Shown one piece after another: positions 1 to 5,058 of a stretch of 10,493 nt of DNA. Origin of the DNA: CADCVW01 sp035644935 (lineage in GTDB: Bacteria; Pseudomonadota; Alphaproteobacteria; Sphingomonadales; Sphingomonadaceae); NCBI GenBank assembly GCA_035644935.1, contig DASQNO010000067.1, positions 1 to 10,493 of the forward strand. Direction: 5' to 3'. The stretch's first letter is position 1, and every line of letters begins with the position of its first letter. Under the pieces are notes generated by a model. That model saw nothing but the letters and a program-made list of their open reading frames with translations. It did not search any database and was not told the origin of the DNA. Made by a program: the position numbers and the translations under genes.

Positions 1-130
1 CCCCCAGCGCGCCCAGCACGACGCGTTCGGACCCGGGCATGTGGAGCGGCTTCAGCCCGACATCGGCGATGCGGGCGAGCAGGGCGTCGGCGTCGGCGGT
101 GGTGGCTTCGGGGCGAAGAACGATGATCAT
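1..130 (-). CDS. aroF: 3-deoxy-7-phosphoheptulonate (DAHP) synthase, type I-beta, N-terminal fragment cut by the window edge
   Basis: The first 43 codons of a minus-strand gene that runs off the left edge. The protein begins MIIVLRPEATTADADAL and continues with LKPLHMPGSERVVLGALG. This pattern (MI-V-L-P, about 22 residues, LK-H---G-ER-V-G--G) matches the N-terminal ferredoxin-like regulatory domain of type I-beta DAHP synthases such as the Thermotoga maritima enzyme. The family condenses phosphoenolpyruvate and erythrose-4-phosphate in the first shikimate step, and this domain binds Tyr or Phe for feedback control. The catalytic barrel is outside the window, so the call rests on the N-terminal domain only. 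The start is the ATG at 130-128; upstream GAAAAG is a weak ribosome site. It lies 173 bp downstream of phhA on the same strand and is probably cotranscribed with it. It would be the second DAHP synthase of the locus, from a different family than the one at 6365-7651. Confidence 0.75.
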   Translation of the reverse strand, partial: MIIVLRPEATTADADALLARIADVGLKPLHMPGSERVVLGALG

Positions 131-173
131 GAGCTTTTCAGCATCTTTCGATAAACGGGGTCGATGCCGAAGC

Positions 174-286
174 GTCATCCCGGCGGAAGCCGGGATCCAA
201 GAACACCGAAGCTGACGACGCGGTTCGAAAATGGCGCTGCGCCGCTCGAGTTCGTGTTCTTGGGTCCCGGCGTGCGCCGGGATGAC
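174..286. repeat. 113-bp inverted-repeat element (REP-doublet/MITE-like) between phhA and aroF
   Basis: Two 33-bp arms, 174-206 and 254-286, are inverted copies matching at 30 of 33 positions. Each begins (read inward) GTCATCCCGGCG and ends CAAGAACAC. Each arm also contains a small hairpin of its own (CCCGGC, short loop, GCCGGG). The 47 bp between them show no internal symmetry. This is a widespread dispersed proteobacterial repeat type; no transposase is present, so it can only be mobilised in trans, if at all. It begins 17 bp after the phhA stop codon, so in phhA mRNA the whole element could fold into a long stem that stabilises or terminates the transcript before aroF. There is no U-tract after it. 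Open frames through it encode only the usual repeat-derived peptides. Confidence 0.85.
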
Positions 287-303
287 GAACACGCTTCGAT
301 GCG

Positions 304-1140
304 TCAGGCCGCCTCGCGCGCGGGCTCCGGCGCGAGATCAGGCAGCGCGTCGAGCTCTCGCCACAGCGCTGGAATGTCGCCCCGCTGCAGAAGCTTAAGC
401 ACGTCCTCAAACCGATCCACTACGAAGTAGTTCTGCTGAAACGAGTCCGTCTTGTACTGCGTGCGCATGACCTGCGGCAGGTCGAAGGCGAGGCGGCGCG
501 GGCGCGGGCTTTCCAGCGCGTAATGCGATTCGCCAAAGCTCGACAGGATGCCCGCGCCATAGATGCGCAGATCGTCATTCTCGCGCGCGAGGCCGAACTC
601 GACCGTGTACCAGTAGAGCCGCGCCACCCGGTGCAGCGCGCCGCGATCGATCGCCTGGAGCCCCAAATGACCCAGCGCCTGCATGAAGTCGGCGATTTCC
701 GGTTCGGCGAGCAGCGGCACATGGCCGAACACGTCGTGGAACGCGTCCGGCTCCTCCAGATAATCGAGCTGGTCGGCGCGGCGGATGAAGTTGCCTGCCG
801 GGAAGCGCCGCTCGCTCAGGTGCGTGAAGAAGGCGTCGTCGGGCACTAGGCCCGGCACCGCCACCACCGTCCAGCCGGTGCGCGCGTGCAGGCGGTCGTT
901 GAGCTCATCGAAATCGGGAATACCGGGCCGCGACAGGCGCAGAACGTCCAGGCTGCGGCCGAATGCCGATACCGCGCGGCCCGCCAGCAGCGCCTGCTGC
1001 CGCGCGAACAAAGTGTCCCAAACCCAATGGTCCTCGGGCGTGAACTCCTCCCATCGCTGCGGCACCGTCCAGTCGGCCGCGACGCCGGGGGGCGGGGTGG
1101 CGGAGGCCAGCGCACCGTGCTTTTCGGTCTGTTCCTGCAT
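304..1140 (-). CDS. phhA: Phenylalanine 4-monooxygenase (phenylalanine hydroxylase)
   Basis: A 278-residue iron- and tetrahydropterin-dependent hydroxylase that converts phenylalanine to tyrosine in the cytoplasm. The usual bacterial length is about 260-300. The iron ligands are visible: the HDVFGH motif gives H135 and H140, and E181 sits in YTVEFG. Other family blocks are PQRWEEFTPEDHWVW near residues 27-41, GRSLDVLRLSRPGIPDFDELN near 61-81, and FRxGNFIR/YLEEPD before the histidines. The start chosen is ATG 1140, which has an AAGGA ribosome site at 1154-1150, nine bases away, just after the terminator U-tract; the frame is open further upstream but would run through the terminator hairpin. 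No pterin carbinolamine dehydratase gene (phhB) is adjacent. Upstream lies an attenuator with Phe, Tyr and Trp codons, and downstream a DAHP synthase. That context suggests a biosynthetic role (making Tyr from Phe) rather than Phe breakdown, but this is inference. Confidence 0.93.
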   Translation of the reverse strand: MQEQTEKHGALASATPPPGVAADWTVPQRWEEFTPEDHWVWDTLFARQQALLAGRAVSAFGRSLDVLRLSRPGIPDFDELNDRLHARTGWTVVAVPGLVPDDAFFTHLSERRFPAGNFIRRADQLDYLEEPDAFHDVFGHVPLLAEPEIADFMQALGHLGLQAIDRGALHRVARLYWYTVEFGLARENDDLRIYGAGILSSFGESHYALESPRPRRLAFDLPQVMRTQYKTDSFQQNYFVVDRFEDVLKLLQRGDIPALWRELDALPDLAPEPAREAA

Positions 1141-1160
1141 TCTGGGACGTCCTTGTTCGA

Positions 1161-1193
1161 ACAATAAAAAACCCGCCGGGGGCGCCGGCGGGT
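1161..1193 (-). terminator. Rho-independent terminator in the phhA 5' leader (attenuator terminator)
   Basis: On the minus strand, ACCCGCCGG (1193-1185) and CCGGCGGGT (1179-1171) form a perfect 9-bp, nearly all-GC stem around the 5-base loop CGCCC. The stem is followed directly by TTTTT, then ATTGT (1170-1161). This is the clearest intrinsic terminator in the window. It points towards phhA and lies only 20 bases before the phhA start codon. The nearest upstream full-length gene on this strand ends about 1.1 kb away (aroB, 2338). It therefore appears to serve the phhA leader transcript itself, as an attenuator, although it could also stop read-through from the aro operon. Confidence 0.93.
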
Positions 1194-1259
1194 CCGAAGA
1201 AATCAGCGTGCTGTTCGCGCGCGTCAGTCGGTGCCCGCCAAGGCGCAAGTCCACCAGAC
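1171..1259 (-). promoter_or_regulatory. Trp-operon-style transcription attenuator controlling phhA
   Basis: Three competing pairings can be drawn in the leader RNA. Pairing 1:2 is GTC-U-GGUG (1259-1252, with a bulged U) against CACCGAC (1233-1227), and the tandem Trp codons lie in strand 1. Pairing 2:3, the antiterminator, is GGCGGG (1239-1234) with CCCGCC (1192-1187), plus CCGA (1231-1228) with UCGG (1197-1194). That makes ten base pairs across a small internal loop, and two G-U pairs can extend it. Pairing 3:4 is the terminator. A ribosome stalled on the aromatic codons would cover strand 1 and favour 2:3, giving read-through; a ribosome reaching the leader stop (1226-1224) would mask strand 2 and favour termination. 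The pairings are read directly from the sequence; the switching mechanism is inferred from classical trp/phe attenuators. Confidence 0.85.
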
Positions 1260-1319
1260 GCGGTAATAGCGCGCGGCGTTCGTGTGGGCGGTGAAGCCGA
1301 AAGGCGACGGGTTGATCAC
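1224..1319 (-). CDS. Aromatic-rich leader peptide of the phhA attenuator (31 codons)
   Basis: A small minus-strand frame starting GTG at 1319 and ending TGA at 1226-1224. It begins MINPSPFGF, contains RYYRVWWTC, and ends LAGTD. Aromatic residues are F7, F9, Y18, Y19, W22 and W23, so six of 31, including tandem Tyr and tandem Trp. Its stop codon lies just before the terminator hairpin, as in trpL and pheL peptides. No ribosome binding site precedes the GTG. The -10-like element ends at 1327, which would place the transcript start at about 1320-1319, so the message is probably leaderless. The Rhizobium meliloti trpE(G) leader is known to start in a similar way. A TTG two codons plus one earlier (1328 region) is in frame but overlaps the -10. 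The peptide itself probably has no other essential function. Confidence 0.82.
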   Translation of the reverse strand: MINPSPFGFTAHTNAARYYRVWWTCALAGTD

Positions 1320-1326
1320 GAGCGGC

Positions 1327-1355
1327 AATGTCGCGCGCGGGGCGCGTGCTGTCAA
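1327..1355 (-). promoter_or_regulatory. Sigma-70-type promoter of the phhA leader
   Basis: A perfect -35 hexamer TTGACA (1355-1350) is followed by a 17-bp, extremely GC-rich spacer and a -10-like GACATT (1332-1327). With an 18-bp spacer the hexamer would be ACATTG instead. The transcript would start at about 1320-1319, exactly at the GTG of the leader peptide. The second aromatic leader (8444-8472) also begins with TTGACAGC and a GC-rich spacer. Confidence 0.7.
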
Positions 1356-1384
1356 CCGCGTCGCGCCCCGGGGACTGGCGGGCG

Positions 1385-1396
1385 GGCGAAATCGCC
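1385..1396. repeat. Short palindrome upstream of the protease gene
   Basis: GGCGA-AA-TCGCC is a perfect 5-bp inverted repeat centred 20 bp before the protease ATG at 1410 and about 30 bp upstream of the divergent phhA-leader -35 box. It could be an operator for either direction. TTAAGC at 1397-1402 could be the protease -10, which would place its transcript start near the ATG. Both readings are weak, because 10-bp palindromes are common by chance in GC-rich DNA. Confidence 0.25.
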
Positions 1397-1409
1397 TTAA
1401 GCTTGTTGC

Positions 1410-2330
1410 ATGTCCGACGTGCTCGCCGTGCTCCTCGCCATCACCCTCGCGGTCCAGCCGGCCCCGCCCCCGATCGCGCCCGCGACGATCGACGACACGC
1501 TGGAAGTGGACGGCGAAAGCGTCGCGGCGCGCCAGGTGAAGACGCGCATGACGGTGGCGGTGGCGGTGAACGGCAGGGGTCCGTTCCGCTTCCTGGTCGA
1601 CAGCGGCGCGGACCGGTCCGTCGTCGGCGCCGGCCTTGCCGCGCAGCTCGGTCTGCTGACGCGGGGAACGGTGACGCTGCACGGCATGGCCGGGACCAGC
1701 CGCGTCGGCACCGTCGCGGTGGACCGGCTGCAGGTCGGGGGCAACATGATCCGCGACCTGTCCCTTCCCGCCTTGTCGGAAGCCGATCTCGGCGCGCAGG
1801 GCCTGCTCGGGATCGACGCGCTCGCGGGTCAGCGCGTGATGCTGGATTTCGACGCCAAGACGATCACGTTCCAGAACACGCGCCGGCCGCCGTCGGCAGC
1901 GGCCGGACCCGACGAGATCGTCATCACGGCGCGCCGCCGCGGCGGGCAGCTGATCATCACGGAGGCGAGCGTCGGGCTGACGGGTATCTCCGCCGTCGTC
2001 GACACCGGCGCGGAGGTGACGATCGGCAACAAGGCGCTCTACGCGGCCGTGTTCGGTCGCCGCCGCAAGCCGCCGGAGTCCGTCCCCACCAGCCTGATCA
2101 GCGTCACCGGCGCGGTGCTGCCGGCCGAGATGATCGTTCTTCCGGAAGTGCGGCTGGGCGGGCTGACGCTGCGCAACGTCACGCTGGCTTTTGTCGACGC
2201 GCCGCCGTTCGCGCTGTTCGGCCTGGCCGACGAGCCGGCGATCCTGCTCGGCACCGATGTGCTGGAGGTTTTCCGCCGCGTTTCGCTCGACTTCGCGCGC
2301 CGGCGTATCCGGTTCCTGATGCGCTCCTGA
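1410..2330 (+). CDS. Exported tandem retropepsin-like aspartic protease
   Basis: A 306-residue protein with two copies of the retroviral-type aspartic protease fold. The first active-site motif is FLVDSGAD (D64), the second AVVDTGAE (D198). Each is followed about 70-80 residues later by the matching motif LLGID (132-136) or LLGTD (279-283), each then continuing to a LDF strand. A hydrophobic N-terminus (residues 4-15, VLAVLLAITLAV) followed by a Pro/Ala-rich stretch looks like a short signal peptide, so the protein is probably periplasmic or membrane-anchored. Fused in one chain, the two halves could form a pepsin-like bilobal enzyme, where retroviral proteases dimerise. Substrates are unknown; Caulobacter PerP is a better-known single-fold relative. 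It lies alone on the plus strand, divergent from phhA and ending 7 bp from the convergent aroB stop. No strong ribosome site precedes the ATG. Linkage to aromatic metabolism is not evident. Confidence 0.85.
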   Translation: MSDVLAVLLAITLAVQPAPPPIAPATIDDTLEVDGESVAARQVKTRMTVAVAVNGRGPFRFLVDSGADRSVVGAGLAAQLGLLTRGTVTLHGMAGTSRVGTVAVDRLQVGGNMIRDLSLPALSEADLGAQGLLGIDALAGQRVMLDFDAKTITFQNTRRPPSAAAGPDEIVITARRRGGQLIITEASVGLTGISAVVDTGAEVTIGNKALYAAVFGRRRKPPESVPTSLISVTGAVLPAEMIVLPEVRLGGLTLRNVTLAFVDAPPFALFGLADEPAILLGTDVLEVFRRVSLDFARRRIRFLMRS

Positions 2331-2337
2331 AGTCCCG

Positions 2338-3444
2338 TCAGCCCATGTGGCTGGCCAGGAAGTGCCCGACGTCGCCGAGTTCGACATCGGCGTCCACGAA
2401 AGCTCGCCCGATCCCCCGCGCCAGGATGAAGGACACGCGCCCGGCCTTGCGCTTCTTGTCCCCTGCCATGTGGCGGACGAGTTCGGCAGCGGTGGCAACA
2501 TTGCCGATCTCGGCCAGGCTGGTGGGAAGGCCGACGGCGGCGAAGTGGGCCGCAACGCGCTCGGCGTCCGCGGGGGGACACAGGCCCTGTTCCGCCGAAA
2601 AGCCGAAGGCCAGCGTTAAGCCGACGGCGACCGCCTCGCCGTGGAGCACGCGGCCGTTGTAACCCGCCGCCGCCTCCAGCGCATGGCCGAACGTGTGCCC
2701 GAGGTTGAGCAGCGCGCGAAGGCCGGTGGTTTCGCGCTCGTCCGCCGCCACGATCCGCGCCTTGCCCCGCACTGCGGCGGCGATCGCCTGGGTGCGGGCG
2801 GCGAGATCCCCGGCGATCACGGCGGCGCCGTTCGCTTCCAGCCACGCGAACAGCTCCACGTCTTCGATGAGCGCGTATTTGGCGATCTCTGCATAGCCCG
2901 CGCGGATCTCGCGCGCGGGCAAAGTGTCCAGGCAGGTCGGGTCGATCAGCACCAGCGACGGCTGGTGAAACGCGCCCACGAGGTTCTTGCCCGCGGCGAC
3001 GTTGATCCCCGTCTTGCCGCCCACCGAACTGTCGACCTGCGCCAGCAAGGTCGTCGGGATCTGCACGAAGGGGCAGCCGCGGTTGACGATCGCCGCCGCG
3101 AACCCGGCGAGATCGCCCACCACCCCGCCGCCGAATGCGACGACGTGGTCGGTGCGTTCGACCCCGGCGGCCAGCAGGCGGTCGATGAGCGTCGCCAAAA
3201 TCGCCCAGCTCTTGCTCGCCTCGCCCGGCGGCACCAGGATCGGCACGGCTTCCACCGGGTCCAGGCCGCGCGCGAACCGCCGCCCCTGCGCCGCCCACAC
3301 CGCATCGTCGCTGACGATCAGAAGGCGGCCGCCGCGCGCGAACGGCGCGAGGTGCCGGTGCGCGTCGTCGAGCGCGCGGTCGGCGATGACCACATCGTAG
3401 GGCTTCGACGCGAGCGCGACGGGAACGGTGATGTTCGCGGTCAT
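2338..3444 (-). CDS. aroB: 3-dehydroquinate synthase
   Basis: A 368-residue NAD- and zinc-dependent enzyme that converts DAHP to 3-dehydroquinate, the second shikimate step. Family motifs are FGGGVVGDLAGF (about 104-115), IPTTLLAQVDSSVGGKTGIN (129-148), KNLVGAFHQP (153-162), and the zinc ligands E186 in AGYAEIAK, H250 in LNLGHTFGH and H268 in LHGEAV. The length is typical. The start is ATG 3444, preceded by a good GAGGA ribosome site (3453-3449); the frame is open further upstream but overlaps aroC. It is last in the operon, 25 bp after the aroC stop, and is the only junction that is not a 4-bp overlap. In most proteobacteria aroB sits next to aroK; no shikimate kinase gene is present here. 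Its stop is 7 bp from the convergent protease stop, with no terminator between. Confidence 0.97.
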   Translation of the reverse strand: MTANITVPVALASKPYDVVIADRALDDAHRHLAPFARGGRLLIVSDDAVWAAQGRRFARGLDPVEAVPILVPPGEASKSWAILATLIDRLLAAGVERTDHVVAFGGGVVGDLAGFAAAIVNRGCPFVQIPTTLLAQVDSSVGGKTGINVAAGKNLVGAFHQPSLVLIDPTCLDTLPAREIRAGYAEIAKYALIEDVELFAWLEANGAAVIAGDLAARTQAIAAAVRGKARIVAADERETTGLRALLNLGHTFGHALEAAAGYNGRVLHGEAVAVGLTLAFGFSAEQGLCPPADAERVAAHFAAVGLPTSLAEIGNVATAAELVRHMAGDKKRKAGRVSFILARGIGRAFVDADVELGDVGHFLASHMG

Positions 3445-3469
3445 CGTATCCTCGTGCGGGAAGCGCCGG

Positions 3470-4528
3470 CTACCCGCACTGCGCACGGTGGAGCAGCTTG
3501 TGGTCCGCCAGCACCAGCGCCACCATCGCCTCGACCACGGGCGCGCCACGGATGCCGACGCAGGGGTCGTGCCGGCCGGCGGTGGCGATTTCGGTTTCCG
3601 CACCGTCGCGGGTCACCGTCGGCGTGGCGATCCGGATCGACGAGGTCGGCTTGAATGCGACGCGCACCACGATCGGCTGACCCGTCGAGATCCCGCCGGC
3701 GATACCGCCCGCATGGTTGGCGAGGAACACGCCGCCCGCGCGCATCCCGTCCGCATTGTCCTCGCCGCTGAGAGAAGCGGCGGCGAAGCCGTCGCCGATC
3801 TCCACGCCCTTGACCGCGTTGATTCCCATGCAGGCCGCGGCGAGTTCCGCGTCGAGCTTGGCATAAACGGGCGCGCCCCAGCCGGCCGGAACGCCGGTCG
3901 CGACGCATTCCACCACCGCGCCCAGCGAGGAGCCCGCCGCGCGCGCCTCGTCGACCAGCGCCTCCCAGCGTGTCGCCGCCGCGCGATCGGGGCAGAAGAA
4001 GGGGTTCTCGTCGATCGCCGCGTCGTCGAAGCGGTCGCGGTCGATGCCGTCGCCGCCGAGCGCGACGAGGTAGGCGCGGAGGCCGACCTCCGGCACGACC
4101 AGCCGCGCCACCGCGCCCGCCGCGACGCGCGACGCGGTTTCGCGCGCCGAACTGCGCCCGCCGCCGCGCGGATCGCGCAAGCCGTATTTGGCCTCGTAGG
4201 CATAGTCGGCGTGACCGGGCCGGTAGGCGTTCGCGACGGCGGCGTAGTCCTTCGACTGTGCGTCGACATTGTCGATCATGAGGCTGATCGGCGTCCCCGT
4301 GGTCCGCCCTTCATACGTGCCGGAAAGGATGCGGACCCGGTCGGGCTCGCGCCGCTGCGTGGTGAAGCGCGACGCGCCCGGTCGCCGCCGGTCGAGCCAG
4401 GGCTGGACGTCGGCCTCGCTCAAGGCGATTCCGGGGGGGCAGCCGTCCACCACCGCGCCGATCGCGGGCCCATGGCTTTCGCCCCAGGTGGTGAAGCGGA
4501 AGACCCGGCCGAAGCCGTTGAGGCTCAC
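3470..4528 (-). CDS. aroC: Chorismate synthase
   Basis: A 352-residue reduced-flavin-dependent lyase that converts EPSP to chorismate, the last common aromatic step. Signatures are GESHGPAIGAVVDGCPPG (16-33, H19), RPGHADYAYEAKYG (103-116, H106), the DPRGGGRSSARETASRVA block (119-136), and RHDPCVGIRGAPVVEAM near 319-335. Length and all blocks are normal, with no sign of decay. The start chosen is GTG 4528, giving MSLNGFGRVF; it overlaps the prephenate dehydratase stop as GTGA, which implies translational coupling, and there is little independent ribosome site. It lies between the prephenate dehydratase and aroB genes. Confidence 0.97.
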   Translation of the reverse strand: MSLNGFGRVFRFTTWGESHGPAIGAVVDGCPPGIALSEADVQPWLDRRRPGASRFTTQRREPDRVRILSGTYEGRTTGTPISLMIDNVDAQSKDYAAVANAYRPGHADYAYEAKYGLRDPRGGGRSSARETASRVAAGAVARLVVPEVGLRAYLVALGGDGIDRDRFDDAAIDENPFFCPDRAAATRWEALVDEARAAGSSLGAVVECVATGVPAGWGAPVYAKLDAELAAACMGINAVKGVEIGDGFAAASLSGEDNADGMRAGGVFLANHAGGIAGGISTGQPIVVRVAFKPTSSIRIATPTVTRDGAETEIATAGRHDPCVGIRGAPVVEAMVALVLADHKLLHRAQCG

Positions 4529-5058
4529 CGGGGGCCGAGCACGCAGAACGTCGTGATGTTGTCCGTCCGATCCTGCATGTCGCTGCGCAGGATCTCCAGG
4601 CCGTAGGTCTTGGCCGCGGCCTCGGACGCCAGAACCGCCGTGGAGGCGTCGCCGCTCTCGGATAGCGCCTTGGCGGCCATCGCCGTGTTGGCGCCCGCCT
4701 CGGTGGCGACGCCCAGTTCGCGCAGCGAGTTGCGGCATTGGGCGAGGCCCACCGGATGGCTGATCACCAGGCGGACGTCGGACAGGGCGGTCCCTGGCCT
4801 GGCGAGCAGGTGCATGCGCACCGACATGTCGCGCATCACGAAGGGGATGCGGCAGCCGGACAGCAGGTCGGTCGCATCGTACACCGGACCCGCGGCGCTG
4901 TTTTCCACCGGCAGCACGCCATACTTGCTCTCGCCGCTCGCCACCGCGGCCAGCACCGCCACGAAGCTCGGCTTGGCGATCGGCTCGTGGTCGGGAACGA
5001 ACTGGAGGCAGGCGGCGTGGCCGAAGGCGCCAGGGACGCCCTGATAAGCGACGGTCAT
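4525..5058 (-). CDS. pheA: ACT-less, single-domain prephenate dehydratase
   Basis: A 177-residue protein that consists only of the prephenate dehydratase catalytic domain, which turns prephenate into phenylpyruvate. Visible motifs are VAYQGVPGAFGH (3-14), YGVLPVENSAAGPV (46-59), SHPVGLAQC (100-108), NTAMAAKAL (124-132), the ASEAAAKTYGL block (144-154) and DNITTF (166-171). Typical bacterial enzymes are about 270-300 residues and carry a C-terminal ACT domain that binds phenylalanine; here the protein stops six residues after the last catalytic motif. The usual Thr-Arg-Phe motif reads Thr169-Thr170-Phe171: the catalytically important Thr is kept and Arg is replaced. ACT-less homologues of the BacA type decarboxylate prephenate instead, but from memory these lose the Thr, so dehydratase is preferred. 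The ATG at 5058 overlaps the aroA stop (ATGA); an in-frame ATG at 5067 is the alternative start. Confidence 0.87.
   Translation of the reverse strand: MTVAYQGVPGAFGHAACLQFVPDHEPIAKPSFVAVLAAVASGESKYGVLPVENSAAGPVYDATDLLSGCRIPFVMRDMSVRMHLLARPGTALSDVRLVISHPVGLAQCRNSLRELGVATEAGANTAMAAKALSESGDASTAVLASEAAAKTYGLEILRSDMQDRTDNITTFCVLGPR

Noticed and set aside
138..430. Overlapping open frames on both strands giving peptides with RHPGARRDP and FRRDD motifs
   Set aside because: These are the well-known translations of the GTCATCCCGGCG dispersed repeat and overlap the 3' end of phhA; not genes.
1161..1193. Terminator for a plus-strand gene
   Set aside because: The U-tract follows the hairpin only on the minus strand; on the plus strand the A-run precedes it and no plus-strand gene ends there.
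1224..2555. Long minus-strand open frame of 443 codons
   Set aside because: It is antisense to the protease and part of aroB, with low-complexity Arg/Ala-rich sequence. Only its last 31 codons, the attenuator leader peptide, are supported.
1328..2662. Long plus-strand open frame of 444 codons
   Set aside because: It is out of frame with the protease gene and rich in Arg/Gly/Pro, as expected of shadow frames in GC-rich DNA.
4525..5058. BacA-type prephenate decarboxylase
   Set aside because: The size and lack of ACT fit, but the Thr of the Thr-Arg-Phe motif is kept and no partner genes of that pathway are present. Kept only as an alternative.
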